From Emticicia sp. (GTDB lineage Bacteria; Bacteroidota; Bacteroidia; Cytophagales; Spirosomataceae), in NCBI GenBank assembly GCA_017495105.1, contig JAFEIL010000167.1:1-46685 (forward strand): DNA of 46,685 nucleotides, written 5' to 3'. The notes under the pieces were generated by a model. That model searched no databases. It was not told the DNA's origin and saw nothing but the letters and a program-made list of their open reading frames with translations. This document shows, one piece after another, positions 27,934 through 35,973 of the stretch (the first letter of the stretch is position 1; every line of letters starts with the position of its first letter). The position numbers and the translations under genes were made by a program.

Positions 27934-28025
27934 TTGTAAAATAATATAAAATATAAAATGGATAATTTGGAATGAGAGTTGTTACATTCGCTCAATCATT
28001 CATTCAATGTCCATTGTGGCACTCA

Positions 28026-28757
28026 TTAAGTCAAAAGCTCAGCCAAAAGATAATCGGCAATCAAAACCGCAATACAGCTATTAGTTACGGCCGAAGTACT
28101 AGCTTGTCCGACTTCCAAAGCACCACCACGAGTATCATAACCTTGAAAAGCCGAAATTGTAGAAATCAAAAACCCAAAAACAATAGCTTTGATAATAGAA
28201 ATAAAGACATTAAACGGAATAAATGAATATCGGATTCCATAAATATAGTCTTCGGGAGTGATGATCCCCGACAAAGTCCCTGCTAAATAACCACCAAAAA
28301 TTCCCAAAAAACCAGAAATAATTGCCAATAACGGAAACGTGAAAACCGCAGCCAATAATTTAGGTAAAACCAAATACGAAGCCGAATTAATTCCCATTAC
28401 TTCAAGGGCATCAATTTGCTCGGTAATTTTCATTGTACCGAGTTCGCCAGCAATATTTGACCCAACTTTTCCTGCCAAAACTACACACATAAACGTCGAA
28501 GAAAGTTCGAGTAGCGTCATGTCTCGCACGATATTACTGACTACATAAACAGGTATGACCGGACTCACCAAATTGGCACGGGTTTGCACACAAACCACCG
28601 CTCCAATAAAAACCGCTACGATGGCCACAATAAATACCGAACTAACACCGATTCCGATACATTCGTCTATAAATCTTTTCCAATATACTTTCAGCGATTC
28701 TCGTCGAGTGAAGAGTTTTCCGAGAAATATTAAATATCTTCCTATTACTGATAACAT
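28026..28757 (-). CDS. MlaE family lipid ABC transporter permease
   Basis: A 243-residue permease with about five to six helices. Family markers are the long early helix FIAVVAVFIGAVVCVQTRANL-type segment, the conserved GKVGSNIAGELGTMKITEQIDALEVMGIN region facing the ATPase, and the late GYDTRGGALEVGQASTSAVTNSC. MlaE forms the membrane dimer of the Mla phospholipid transporter. It is the first gene of a two-gene unit with the MlaF-like ATPase. A -7 box TATCTTTG reads on the minus strand at 28794-28787. Confidence 0.92.
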   Translation of the reverse strand: MLSVIGRYLIFLGKLFTRRESLKVYWKRFIDECIGIGVSSVFIVAIVAVFIGAVVCVQTRANLVSPVIPVYVVSNIVRDMTLLELSSTFMCVVLAGKVGSNIAGELGTMKITEQIDALEVMGINSASYLVLPKLLAAVFTFPLLAIISGFLGIFGGYLAGTLSGIITPEDYIYGIRYSFIPFNVFISIIKAIVFGFLISTISAFQGYDTRGGALEVGQASTSAVTNSCIAVLIADYLLAELLT

Positions 28758-28786
28758 AGTTTTTAGCTAAATTTTAACGATATTTG

Positions 28787-28794
28787 CAAAGATA
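28787..28794 (-). promoter_or_regulatory. Candidate -7 box (TATCTTTG) for the mlaE-mlaF unit
   Basis: Reading on the minus strand, TATCTTTGCA lies 30 bases before the permease ATG. The -33 element is not evident. Confidence 0.4.
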
Positions 28795-28818
28795 ACGATT
28801 TGTTCAAGGTTCATATTC

Positions 28819-28826
28819 TATATTTG
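28819..28826 (+). promoter_or_regulatory. Candidate -7 box (TATATTTG) for the SDR gene
   Basis: Perfect TA-nn-TTTG, 50 bases before the ATG at 28877. A TTTG at 28799-28802 is present but only 16 bases away, shorter than the usual 19-21. Confidence 0.4.
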
Positions 28827-28876
28827 AGGTTTTTCTGTGAATTATAGCAAACCCATTTAAAATAATACTTCATTCA

Positions 28877-29584
28877 ATGAGTAGAAAATTAGCGGTAGTT
28901 TCGGGTGGTACAAGAGGAATTGGGCGAGCTATTGCCGAACAATTTGCCAAAAATGATTTTGATGTCGTAATTTCAGCTCGCAATGAAACCGATTTGGCAG
29001 CAACCAAACAGGCAATCGAAGCACAATATGGCGTAAAATGCCACGTATACAAAGCCGATTTAGCACTTAAAGTACAAGCTATCGCTTTTGCGGAATTTAT
29101 CAAATCTTTATCTCAACCTATCGGCATGTTGACCAATAATGCTGGCACTTTTATCCCTGGCAACGTACATGAAGAAGCCGATGGCGTGTTAGAACAACTC
29201 ATCGAAACCAATCTCTATAGTGCATATCATCTCACTCGTGGGCTGATTCCGACAATGATTGAGCAACGAAGCGGGCATATTTTTAATATGTGTTCGGTAG
29301 CAAGCCTAAAAGCCTATCCAAATGGTGGCTCATACAGTATTTCAAAGTTTGCTTTGTTGGGTTTCAGTAAGGTTTTGCGTGAAGAAATGAAGGATTATGG
29401 TGTAAAAGTAACTTCGATAATGCCAGGGGCTGTTTACACCGACAGTTGGGCAGGGGCTGGAATTCCAGAAGAAAGATTTATGACCGTTGCTGACATCGCC
29501 GAAACTATTTGGAGTGCATATAGTTTGTCGAAAAACGCAGTTATTGATGATATTGTTTTGCGTCCGCAGGGTGGCGATATTTAG
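28877..29584 (+). CDS. Short-chain dehydrogenase/reductase (FabG-like)
   Basis: A 235-residue classical SDR. It has the cofactor motif SGGTRGIGRAIAE (about 9-21), NNAG in MLTNNAGTF, a catalytic Ser in NMCSVAS and the catalytic pair in SYSISK (Tyr and Lys). The basic residues near the cofactor strand (SARNE) suggest NADP(H). The length is typical. It reduces a keto group or oxidises an alcohol, but whether it is a 3-oxoacyl-ACP reductase, a sepiapterin-reductase-like enzyme or another SDR cannot be told. It appears monocistronic. Confidence 0.85.
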   Translation: MSRKLAVVSGGTRGIGRAIAEQFAKNDFDVVISARNETDLAATKQAIEAQYGVKCHVYKADLALKVQAIAFAEFIKSLSQPIGMLTNNAGTFIPGNVHEEADGVLEQLIETNLYSAYHLTRGLIPTMIEQRSGHIFNMCSVASLKAYPNGGSYSISKFALLGFSKVLREEMKDYGVKVTSIMPGAVYTDSWAGAGIPEERFMTVADIAETIWSAYSLSKNAVIDDIVLRPQGGDI

Positions 29585-29615
29585 CCCCACTCAACCCTCC
29601 CCGATGAAGGATGTT
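29583..29615. repeat. C-rich intergenic fragment, probable decayed dispersed repeat
   Basis: The stretch reads TAGCCCCACTCAACCCTCC and continues into a short G-rich part. It stands out from AT-rich surroundings and resembles the C-rich/G-rich inverted elements common between genes in this phylum. A second fragment lies at 32519-32545. Confidence 0.35.
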
Positions 29616-29659
29616 TTTTTAAAATAAGCATAATTCTTCTGAAAAAAATAAAAAACTTT

Positions 29660-29667
29660 TATATTTG
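29660..29667 (+). promoter_or_regulatory. Candidate -7 box (TATATTTG) for the ROK kinase gene
   Basis: Perfect TA-nn-TTTG, 29 bases before the ATG at 29697. The -33 element is unclear. Confidence 0.4.
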
Positions 29668-29696
29668 ACCTTTTAATACATATAATTTAACGCTAA

Positions 29697-30608
29697 ATGG
29701 CAACCGAATATTTAGGAATTGATGTGGGCGGTACTAACGTCAAGATGGGCATTGTTGAAGCTCAAACTGGTAAACTTTCAAATTTTTATAGTCACGATAC
29801 GGCAAGTTGGAGAACGTCTGGGCATTTTGTAGAGCGTTTGGGCGATGCAATTGCGATTCAATTGGCCGAAAATAAAAGCGTAGAAAAATGCGGAATCGGC
29901 GTGCCTGGGCTTATCAACCGTAGTCGTACGACTTTGGTAGAAATTACGGCAATTCCCGAAATAGATGGCACTCCAATCATACCATACTTGAAAGAACGTT
30001 TCCCAAAATGCGACTTTTTCCTCGAAAACGATGCAAATGCTGCTGCTCTTGGTGAATATTATTTTGGAGAAGATGAAGAAATTCCAGAAGATTATATCAT
30101 GGTTACGCTCGGAACTGGAGTTGGTGGGGCGGCAATCATCGACAAACAAGTTTTCAAAGGAGGTGGCGGAAATGCGATGGAACCTGGTCACGTGCCATCA
30201 AAAAATGGTAAAGTCTTAGAAAGAAATATCGGTAAAAATGAATTGTTAGCATTAGCTAATAAAATGAGAAAAGCTTATACTGGCAAATCGCAATTACCTG
30301 ATGATGGCACTATCTCGACTACGGGTTTGGTAGCTGCAGCTGCCGAAGGTGACGAACTCGCTCTTCAAGTTTTCAGCGAAGTTGGCGAAATGCTCGGTAA
30401 TGCCTTGGTTTCGATGATTCGTATCCTTGACATTACTACAATTTTAGTGGGTGGTGGTCTTTCGGCATCGTTTGATTATATCATGCCAGCTATCAGTAAG
30501 CAATTGGAATATTGGCTTACACCTTATTACCTCAAAACACTTGTTATCAAAAAAGCTACACTTGGAAACGATGCTGGTTTACTTGGAGCGGCAAGTTTGT
30601 GTTTCTAA
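29697..30608 (+). CDS. ROK family sugar kinase (glucokinase-like) lacking the zinc Cys motif
   Basis: A 303-residue ROK protein. The phosphate loop is LGIDVGGTNVKMGI (about 5-18). The sugar-binding catalytic Asp sits in LENDANAAALGEYYFG, and the adenosine site includes TLGTGVGGAAI. In most ROK kinases a GHM...CxCGxxGCxE zinc motif follows. Here the region reads MEPGHVPSKNGKVLERNIG, keeping the sugar-contacting E-x-GH but no cysteines. Without a DNA-binding helix-turn-helix it is a kinase rather than a ROK repressor. Probable reaction: ATP-dependent phosphorylation of glucose or a related hexose, with specificity uncertain. Confidence 0.87.
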   Translation: MATEYLGIDVGGTNVKMGIVEAQTGKLSNFYSHDTASWRTSGHFVERLGDAIAIQLAENKSVEKCGIGVPGLINRSRTTLVEITAIPEIDGTPIIPYLKERFPKCDFFLENDANAAALGEYYFGEDEEIPEDYIMVTLGTGVGGAAIIDKQVFKGGGGNAMEPGHVPSKNGKVLERNIGKNELLALANKMRKAYTGKSQLPDDGTISTTGLVAAAAEGDELALQVFSEVGEMLGNALVSMIRILDITTILVGGGLSASFDYIMPAISKQLEYWLTPYYLKTLVIKKATLGNDAGLLGAASLCF

Positions 30609-30630
30609 TATAAAGTACATATATTTCTGC

Positions 30631-30671
30631 AAAAAAAGGTTGATTATCAGATTGATAGTTAACCTTTTTTT
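30631..30671 (+). terminator. Rho-independent terminator after the ROK kinase gene
   Basis: AAAAAAAGGTT (30631-30641) pairs with AACCTTTTTTT (30661-30671), with an additional TATCA/TGATA stem inside. Confidence 0.88.
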
Positions 30672-30731
30672 GTTCAACGATTAAAATTGTTTTTATCTTT
30701 AAATTCAACCTAAAACCCTATAAACTAAACT

Positions 30732-31325
30732 ATGGAAATCACTCATGCTATTTCTGATTCTGTACTTACGCTCACAGGCATTTATGTATTTTACCAATAT
30801 CTCCGAAAACTCGAATTTAATACCTGCTTGCTTTGGCAAACCTTCGTACTTTCTATTACAGCAGCAGCTTTTTTCGGAGTTATCCGATTTTTGGGTTATG
30901 CTCCTGCAAAAATTGTTTCAGGGTTTTTGCAACATTTAGCAGGAACAGCTGGAGCTTTTTGCTTGGTTTATGCTTCATTTTTATCAGTTCAACGAAAAAC
31001 TGCTTCTCGAAATTCTACCTATTTCGTGCTGACTTTAGGTTTTATTACTTTCGGAATCGTTCAAGTAACCGATAACTTAAAAGTCTTACAGATAGTATCA
31101 ATGGTAGCGATTCCTTTAGTTTTAGTTATTGGTATTTTTGGACTTATTAAAGGTCGTTCAGCCGTTGGTTCGTGGCTTATTTCGGGAGTTTTAGCATTGA
31201 TTTTGGCTACTTATAGCAAGAGTTTTATACCCAATAACATCCTCGACCCAATTGATGTCTATCATTATTTGGTGGCCATTAGTTTGTTTTGTTTCGGAAG
31301 AGCCGCTCGCCATCAAATGGCTTAA
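30732..31325 (+). CDS. Uncharacterised integral membrane protein
   Basis: A 197-residue protein that is almost entirely hydrophobic helices, about six to seven, with short polar loops. The N-terminus (MEITHAISDSVLTLTGIYVFYQYLRKL) and the tail ending FCFGRAARHQMA are the only distinctive parts. I recognise no family motif or catalytic residue set. It stands alone between the ROK terminator and a convergent gatC, so context does not point to a role. Confidence 0.7.
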   Translation: MEITHAISDSVLTLTGIYVFYQYLRKLEFNTCLLWQTFVLSITAAAFFGVIRFLGYAPAKIVSGFLQHLAGTAGAFCLVYASFLSVQRKTASRNSTYFVLTLGFITFGIVQVTDNLKVLQIVSMVAIPLVLVIGIFGLIKGRSAVGSWLISGVLALILATYSKSFIPNNILDPIDVYHYLVAISLFCFGRAARHQMA

Positions 31326-31331
31326 TTCTCA

Positions 31332-31385
31332 ATAAAAAACCTGTAAAGTTTGACGATTCGACATCATTCTTTACAGGCTTATTTC
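31332..31385. terminator. Terminator hairpin between the membrane protein gene and gatC
   Basis: CCTGTAAAG (31340-31348) pairs with CTTTACAGG (31369-31377). Read on the minus strand the stem is followed by TTTTTTATT, so it fits gatC best. On the plus strand the T-run is weaker. Confidence 0.7.
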
Positions 31386-31415
31386 TGTTGACTGCCAACT
31401 ATTGACTGTGAACTT

Positions 31416-31703
31416 TTACTCTATTACTTTCGGAACTTGAAAATACTCGCCATTTTGACTTGGAGCATTTTTCAAGCCTTTCTCTCTTAACAATGCGTTT
31501 TTAGCAATGTCTTCTCTGAAAACATTCACTTCTTCGCTCATGTGCGTAAGTGGCTCTACATTGGTAGTGTCAAGTTCTTTGAGTTGATCCATCCAATTCA
31601 AGATTTTCGATAAATCACCCACCATTTTTTGACTTTCCTGCTCGCTTAATTCTAAACGAGAAAGATGTGCCATTTTTTCAACTGTTTTTTGGTCTATTAT
31701 CAT
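31416..31703 (-). CDS. gatC: Asp-tRNA(Asn)/Glu-tRNA(Gln) amidotransferase subunit C
   Basis: A 95-residue GatC. The start is set at ATG 31703 (MIIDQKTVEKMAHLSRLEL), which gives the family's normal length. The open frame extends 14 codons further upstream but that part reads into a repeat element. Conserved features are the N-terminal helix with AHLSRLELSEQE and the middle VEPLTHMSEEVNVFREDI. GatC wraps GatA and GatB in the complex that converts misacylated Glu-tRNA(Gln) or Asp-tRNA(Asn) by transamidation. gatA and gatB are not in this window, which is common outside Firmicutes. Confidence 0.9.
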   Translation of the reverse strand: MIIDQKTVEKMAHLSRLELSEQESQKMVGDLSKILNWMDQLKELDTTNVEPLTHMSEEVNVFREDIAKNALLREKGLKNAPSQNGEYFQVPKVIE

Positions 31704-31710
31704 GTTTTTA

Positions 31711-31785
31711 TTTAGGTTCAAAGTAGCAAAGGCACATAGACACATAGTAAATTTAACTTTGCCGCTTTGTGCCTAAGTACCTAAA
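31711..31785. repeat. Imperfect palindromic intergenic element (75 bp)
   Basis: Ends are TTTAGG and CCTAAA. Inside, AAAGGCACA pairs loosely with TGTGCC. It sits between gatC and the acyltransferase gene and belongs to the same loose type as 6383-6475 and 44182-44262. Confidence 0.5.
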
Positions 31786-31792
31786 TTCTTTC

Positions 31793-32518
31793 TTAATTTC
31801 TAAACTTATTTAGTGTTGGCTGAATCACATCATAAACTTGCTTTTTCAAGTCGTCTATTTCAGCTTTTGTTTTGCCTATTGTCTCAATAGGTTTGTGCAC
31901 GATTACCCTAATTTTGTGCCATTTGAATAGTACTTCGGGCATTACTTTATAATTATCCAGCAGCGAAATAGGCACAATCGGCACTTGATTTTCGATAGCC
32001 ATAGAAAAAGCTCCATCTTTTAAAGGCTGAATCATTTCAGGAAAATTAGTCGAAAAAATACCTCCTTCAGGAAAAATCACAATACTTCGACCCGATTTCA
32101 GAGCTTTTATTGAGTGAGTTAATGCCTTTATTCGACTATTTTTTTCTGTTCTGTCTACTTGAATATGAAGTTTTGTAAACATATATCCAAATAGCGGCAC
32201 TTTCTTGACCGAACTTTTGCCCATAAACGCAAAATAATTTTTGATTACTACGCCCATCATCGCAATATCAAGATAACTAAAATGATTGGCACAAAAAACA
32301 TAGGCACGTTTTGGGTCGAGTTCTGTTTCGTAAGTAACGTGTACAGGCTGACCAATCACGAAAAAGAAAATTTTCCCCCAAATACGGTTACAATAATGGG
32401 CAATTGGCTTCCATTGTTCCTTTTGCAAGCAAACAAAAACAACAGGAAAAAGCAATAAAAACACTATTATAAACCAAAACGCACACCAAACTGTGTATAT
32501 CCAAGAAAATATCTTCAT
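31793..32518 (-). CDS. 1-acyl-sn-glycerol-3-phosphate acyltransferase (PlsC-like)
   Basis: A 241-residue acyltransferase with an N-terminal membrane helix (about 5-30). The catalytic HX4D motif is in CANHFSYLDIAMM. The later glycerol-phosphate site is IVIFPEGGIFST, and VPIVPISL completes the family pattern. PlsC-type enzymes add the second acyl chain to lysophosphatidate at the inner membrane, and ornithine-lipid or other lyso-lipid substrates are alternatives. It shares a strand with gatC and terC, each separated by about 90-120 bases that hold repeat fragments, so operon membership is uncertain. Confidence 0.88.
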   Translation of the reverse strand: MKIFSWIYTVWCAFWFIIVFLLLFPVVFVCLQKEQWKPIAHYCNRIWGKIFFFVIGQPVHVTYETELDPKRAYVFCANHFSYLDIAMMGVVIKNYFAFMGKSSVKKVPLFGYMFTKLHIQVDRTEKNSRIKALTHSIKALKSGRSIVIFPEGGIFSTNFPEMIQPLKDGAFSMAIENQVPIVPISLLDNYKVMPEVLFKWHKIRVIVHKPIETIGKTKAEIDDLKKQVYDVIQPTLNKFRN

Positions 32519-32545
32519 TGCCCCCTTACCCCCAGCGGGGATTTT
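32519..32545. repeat. C-rich intergenic fragment upstream of the acyltransferase gene
   Basis: GCCCCCTTACCCCCAGCGGGG begins right after the acyltransferase start (minus strand). It is a C-run followed by a G-run, similar in kind to 29583-29615. Confidence 0.35.
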
Positions 32546-32639
32546 TAACTAAAAAAACATAGAATTTTTACCCCAAAAGCTATTAAATCAATTTCTTATT
32601 CGCTCATTCCCTCTTTGGAGATAGCAGGACTTCATCTAT

Positions 32640-33395
32640 TTATTTAATATCACTTCGTAAATCAACTGGTTTTGCATTTTTACGCATTTTGATGTTAAGG
32701 GTTTCAACCAAAAACGAGAATGCCATCGAAAAGTAAACATAGCCTTTCGGTACGTGAACTTTAAATGCCTCAGCAACGAGCAATGTACCAATCATTACCA
32801 AGAACGATAAGGCCAACATCTTAACAGTTGGGTGACGCTCTACAAAGTCGCCCACACTTTTCGCAAAAGCCAACATCGCAAAGGTAGAAAGAACTACGGA
32901 AACGGCCATCACGATGATATCATTGGTCATACCAATAGCAGTAATTATTGAGTCAATTGAGAAAACGATGTTGATAATCGCAATATCAAAAATGGCTTTT
33001 GATAATTTTGAAGAAGTCTTTTTGGCACTAATATTTTCTTCATGTCCTTCAAGCTTATGGTGAATTTCTGACGTTGCTTTATACAACAAGAAAAGTCCAC
33101 CAATCAATAAAATAATATCTTTACCGCTAAAGCCTAAATCAACAGGTAAGCCTAAATCTTTTAGATTAAATAAGTCAGTTTGTAGCCCCAAAATCCACCC
33201 TAACACAAACAACAAAGCAATACGAATAGTCATTGCCATGGCTAAACCAATAGTACGGGCTTTTTTCTGTTCGGCGTGCGGTAGTTTCGACGAAATAATC
33301 GAAACGAAAATGATATTATCAACTCCGAGTACAATCTCCAGAAGTGTTAATGTAAAAATACTTGTTAAAGCTGCTGTTGTAAAAATTTGTTCCAT
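32640..33395 (-). CDS. TerC family integral membrane protein
   Basis: A 251-residue protein with about seven helices. The start is taken at ATG 33395 (MEQIFTTAALTSIFTLTLLEIVLGVDN). The open frame continues 32 codons upstream with hydrophilic sequence that does not look like a TerC N-terminus. The family's metal-type acidic motifs in membrane helices are both present: LEIVLGVDNIIF and NIVFSIDSIITAIG. TerC proteins are linked to tellurite resistance and, in better-studied members, Mn2+ export during protein secretion. Which applies here is unknown. No other ter genes are nearby. Confidence 0.88.
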   Translation of the reverse strand: MEQIFTTAALTSIFTLTLLEIVLGVDNIIFVSIISSKLPHAEQKKARTIGLAMAMTIRIALLFVLGWILGLQTDLFNLKDLGLPVDLGFSGKDIILLIGGLFLLYKATSEIHHKLEGHEENISAKKTSSKLSKAIFDIAIINIVFSIDSIITAIGMTNDIIVMAVSVVLSTFAMLAFAKSVGDFVERHPTVKMLALSFLVMIGTLLVAEAFKVHVPKGYVYFSMAFSFLVETLNIKMRKNAKPVDLRSDIK

Positions 33396-33727
33396 TTCAG
33401 GTTTAGTTTTATTTGTTTCTATGGCGAAATTAGGCTTTTTCGATGTTTCCGCCAAATTCAAAGATGATAAACGGAAAATTTCAAGCAGCATGCAAGTCTG
33501 ATTTCTTGATGAATATCAAATATGCTCTGCTTTTATTGCCAAATATTCTAAGTTAAAATATTTAAAATATTATTGACCCTACACTCACCTATTACATTCT
33601 TGTAGAATTATTCTTAAAGTATAACTAAAATCACAAAATAGTATTATAATTTAATTGAATTTTAGTTGATGAAACTTAATAAAGTACCTACTTTTGTTAA
33701 ATTCATTCTATTATATTTTGACTTTTA
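33396..33727. other. 332-bp divergent spacer between terC and uxaB
   Basis: No gene found. On the minus strand CATCTTTG (33466-33459) may be the terC -7 box. On the plus strand TATATTTTG just before uxaB has an imperfect spacing (TA-nnn-TTTG). The rest is AT-rich with no evident structure. Confidence 0.4.
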
Positions 33728-35194
33728 ATGAAACTCTCTAAAGAATTACTGACCGACCGTTCTACACTCCAATTGCCTGAAAGAGTACTCCAATTTGGTA
33801 CTGGGGTTTTGCTTCGTGGACTATGTGACTATTTTATCGATAAAGCCAATAAACAAAGGATTTTTAATGGACGAATCGTGGTTGTAAAATCAACCGATTC
33901 GGGTGGTGCTGATGCTTTTGCCGAACAAGACAACCTTTATACAATTTGTGTAAGAGGTATCGACAAAGGTGTGCCAACTGAAGAAAACATTATCAGTTCG
34001 GCAATTAGTAGAGTGCTTTCAGCTCAGTCTCAATGGAACGAAATTCTCGAAACTGCCCAAGACTCTAACATTTCGATAGTTATTTCAAATACTACTGAAG
34101 TTGGCTTGCAATATGTAGAGGAGAGTATTCGTCAGTCTCCACCTGCTTCGTTTCCTGCAAAACTTACGGCGTGGCTATATGAGCGTTTCCAAAACAAACA
34201 AGCTGGTGTTGTGGTTATCCCGACCGAACTAATCGTAGGTAATGGCGATATTTTAAAAGATATTATTTTGAAAATTGCCACTTTCAATCAATTACCAGCT
34301 AATTTTATTGAGTGGCTAAAAACCGAAAATACATTCTGCAATTCGTTAGTTGATAGAATCGTACCCGGCAAACCAAAAGGTGAAGCCTTGGTTGAGCTTC
34401 AACAGAAATTAGGTTATGAAGATGAATTTTTGGCAGTAGCCGAAACATACAGACTTTGGGCGATTCAAGGTGGCGAAAAAGTAAAAGAGGTTTTAACTTT
34501 TGCCCAAGCCGATGAAGGTGTAAAAATTGCCAATAATATTGAGCAATTCCGTGAACTTAAACTTCGTATGCTTAATGGTACACACTCACTTATGTGTGGT
34601 ATGGAATTCCTGTCTGGTTTTCAGACTGTGAAAGAAGCATTGGCAGATGATGTAACCGAAAAGTTTATAACAAACTTGATGATGTCGGAAATTGCTCCGG
34701 CAATTCCTTATAAAATTGACGCAAAAGTAGCTCAACGCTACGGCCGTGATGTTTTGGATAGATTCCGTAACCCATACCTTGACCACCAATGGATTAGTAT
34801 CACGCTCCAATATACCATGAAAATGCAGATGCGTAATATTCCATTGTTGCTCAATTATTACAAAGAATTCAATACTGTTCCGCAATATTTTACTCGTGGC
34901 TTTGCTGCTTATCTTTTATTTATGAAAGCGGTAAAAGAAGAAAACGGCAAGTATTTTGGAGAAAAAGAAGGCGAACTTTATCCAATCCAATGCGATTCAG
35001 CAAAGTATTTTTATGAAGTATGGCAAAACTATAAAGCGAGTGAAGTAGTTAATTCAGTTTTGGGCAACGAGCAACTTTGGGGAACTGACCTTCGCAAACT
35101 CAAAGGTTTTGAAGAAAACGTCACTACACACTTATCAAATATGTTGGCAATCGGTGTGCGTGAAGTCGCAGCAGCATTGAATGTTTATGCGTAA
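33728..35194 (+). CDS. uxaB: Tagaturonate reductase / altronate oxidoreductase type
   Basis: A 488-residue member of the long-chain mannitol dehydrogenase family. The N-terminus LPERVLQFGTGVLLRGL is the UxaB-type Rossmann start (E. coli UxaB has a comparable PERIIQFGEGNFLRAF). Further on are VVVVKSTDSGG-type strands, ISNTTEVGL, a substrate-site KLRMLNGTHSLM and the C-terminal dehydrogenase domain. UxaB reduces D-tagaturonate to D-altronate with NADH in galacturonate breakdown. A fructuronate reductase (UxuB) role is the main alternative, and it would fit better with uxuA next door. Start: MKLSKELL at 33728. It converges on eda, sharing a terminator. Confidence 0.85.
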   Translation: MKLSKELLTDRSTLQLPERVLQFGTGVLLRGLCDYFIDKANKQRIFNGRIVVVKSTDSGGADAFAEQDNLYTICVRGIDKGVPTEENIISSAISRVLSAQSQWNEILETAQDSNISIVISNTTEVGLQYVEESIRQSPPASFPAKLTAWLYERFQNKQAGVVVIPTELIVGNGDILKDIILKIATFNQLPANFIEWLKTENTFCNSLVDRIVPGKPKGEALVELQQKLGYEDEFLAVAETYRLWAIQGGEKVKEVLTFAQADEGVKIANNIEQFRELKLRMLNGTHSLMCGMEFLSGFQTVKEALADDVTEKFITNLMMSEIAPAIPYKIDAKVAQRYGRDVLDRFRNPYLDHQWISITLQYTMKMQMRNIPLLLNYYKEFNTVPQYFTRGFAAYLLFMKAVKEENGKYFGEKEGELYPIQCDSAKYFYEVWQNYKASEVVNSVLGNEQLWGTDLRKLKGFEENVTTHLSNMLAIGVREVAAALNVYA

Positions 35195-35216
35195 ACTCCT
35201 TTAGAAATAAAAATAT

Positions 35217-35251
35217 AAAAAGCTCCAAAAATTTAGTTTTTGGAGCTTTTT
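35217..35251. terminator. Bidirectional terminator, perfect 15-bp stem
   Basis: AAAAAGCTCCAAAAA (35217-35231) and its exact reverse complement (35237-35251) flank a five-base loop. It lies between the converging uxaB and eda genes. Confidence 0.92.
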
Positions 35252-35260
35252 GTTTAATTG

Positions 35261-35280
35261 CCTCCTGCATTAGCTGGAGG
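35261..35280. other. Second small hairpin between uxaB and eda
   Basis: CCTCC-T-GC, loop ATTA, GC-T-GGAGG, with a single T-T mismatch. It follows the main terminator directly and has no T-run of its own. Confidence 0.4.
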
Positions 35281-35294
35281 ATTAATAGTGAATT

Positions 35295-35963
35295 TCATTT
35301 CAAGCCTTTGATAATATTTAAAGCATTACCTACAATATTAGTGACTTTTACCCAATCTTTTGCTGCCAAAACATCCTTCGGCACTAATTGCGAGCCGATA
35401 CCAACGGCGGTAGTACCTGCACCGAACCATAATTTTAGACTTTCTTCGGTTGGCGAAACTCCACCAGTAACCATAATCTGAACATCGGGCATTGGGCCAC
35501 TTTTTAGGGCTTTTACAAAACCTGCTCCCAATACATCGCCTGGAAAGATTTTGATAAATTCAGCACCAGCCACACGGGCATTATAAATCTCGGTAACAGT
35601 CATTACACCTGGCATCCACGGAATACCCGCTGCTTGACAAACTTTGCCAACTTCGGGGTTCATCACTGGAGCAACGATAAAATTTGTGCCTACATCAATA
35701 AATTTTTGAGCCGTAGCTGCATCGTAAATCGTGCCAATTCCCAAAATCATTTCGGGCATTTCCGTTTCAGCAATTTTTACGAGTTCTACAAAATTATTGT
35801 ATGAGTTTTCGGTACGGTTTGTGAACTCAAAAACTTTCACACCTGCTGCATAACATGCACGCAATACACCTAAGCACAACTCTAAATCATTATGCGTAAA
35901 AAGCGGCACTAAACCCGTTGCCGAAACCTGTGCCAAGGTTATATTTTTATCAAATTTTGACAT
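35295..35963 (-). CDS. eda: 2-dehydro-3-deoxyphosphogluconate (KDPG) / 4-hydroxy-2-oxoglutarate aldolase
   Basis: A 222-residue class I aldolase. It shows the TIM-barrel order VFEFTNRTENSY, LGIGTIYDAATAQKFIDVGTNFIVAPVMNPEV, PWMPGVMTVTEI, the Schiff-base Lys in EFIKIFPGDVLG, and a phosphate-binding VTGGVSPTEE. It splits KDPG into pyruvate and glyceraldehyde 3-phosphate, the last step of this hexuronate pathway. It is the last gene of the uxuA-kdgK-eda set on the minus strand, 87 bases after kdgK. A run of heptamers (35974-35994) precedes the start. Confidence 0.93.
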   Translation of the reverse strand: MSKFDKNITLAQVSATGLVPLFTHNDLELCLGVLRACYAAGVKVFEFTNRTENSYNNFVELVKIAETEMPEMILGIGTIYDAATAQKFIDVGTNFIVAPVMNPEVGKVCQAAGIPWMPGVMTVTEIYNARVAGAEFIKIFPGDVLGAGFVKALKSGPMPDVQIMVTGGVSPTEESLKLWFGAGTTAVGIGSQLVPKDVLAAKDWVKVTNIVGNALNIIKGLK

Positions 35964-35973
35964 TGTATTTTAA

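Noticed and set aside
31704-31745. Longer gatC start
   Set aside because: The extra 14 residues read into a palindromic repeat element, and the start at 31703 gives the family's normal 95-residue length.
33396-33491. Longer terC start
   Set aside because: The extra 32 residues are hydrophilic and unlike TerC N-termini, and the start at 33395 begins the first membrane helix region directly.
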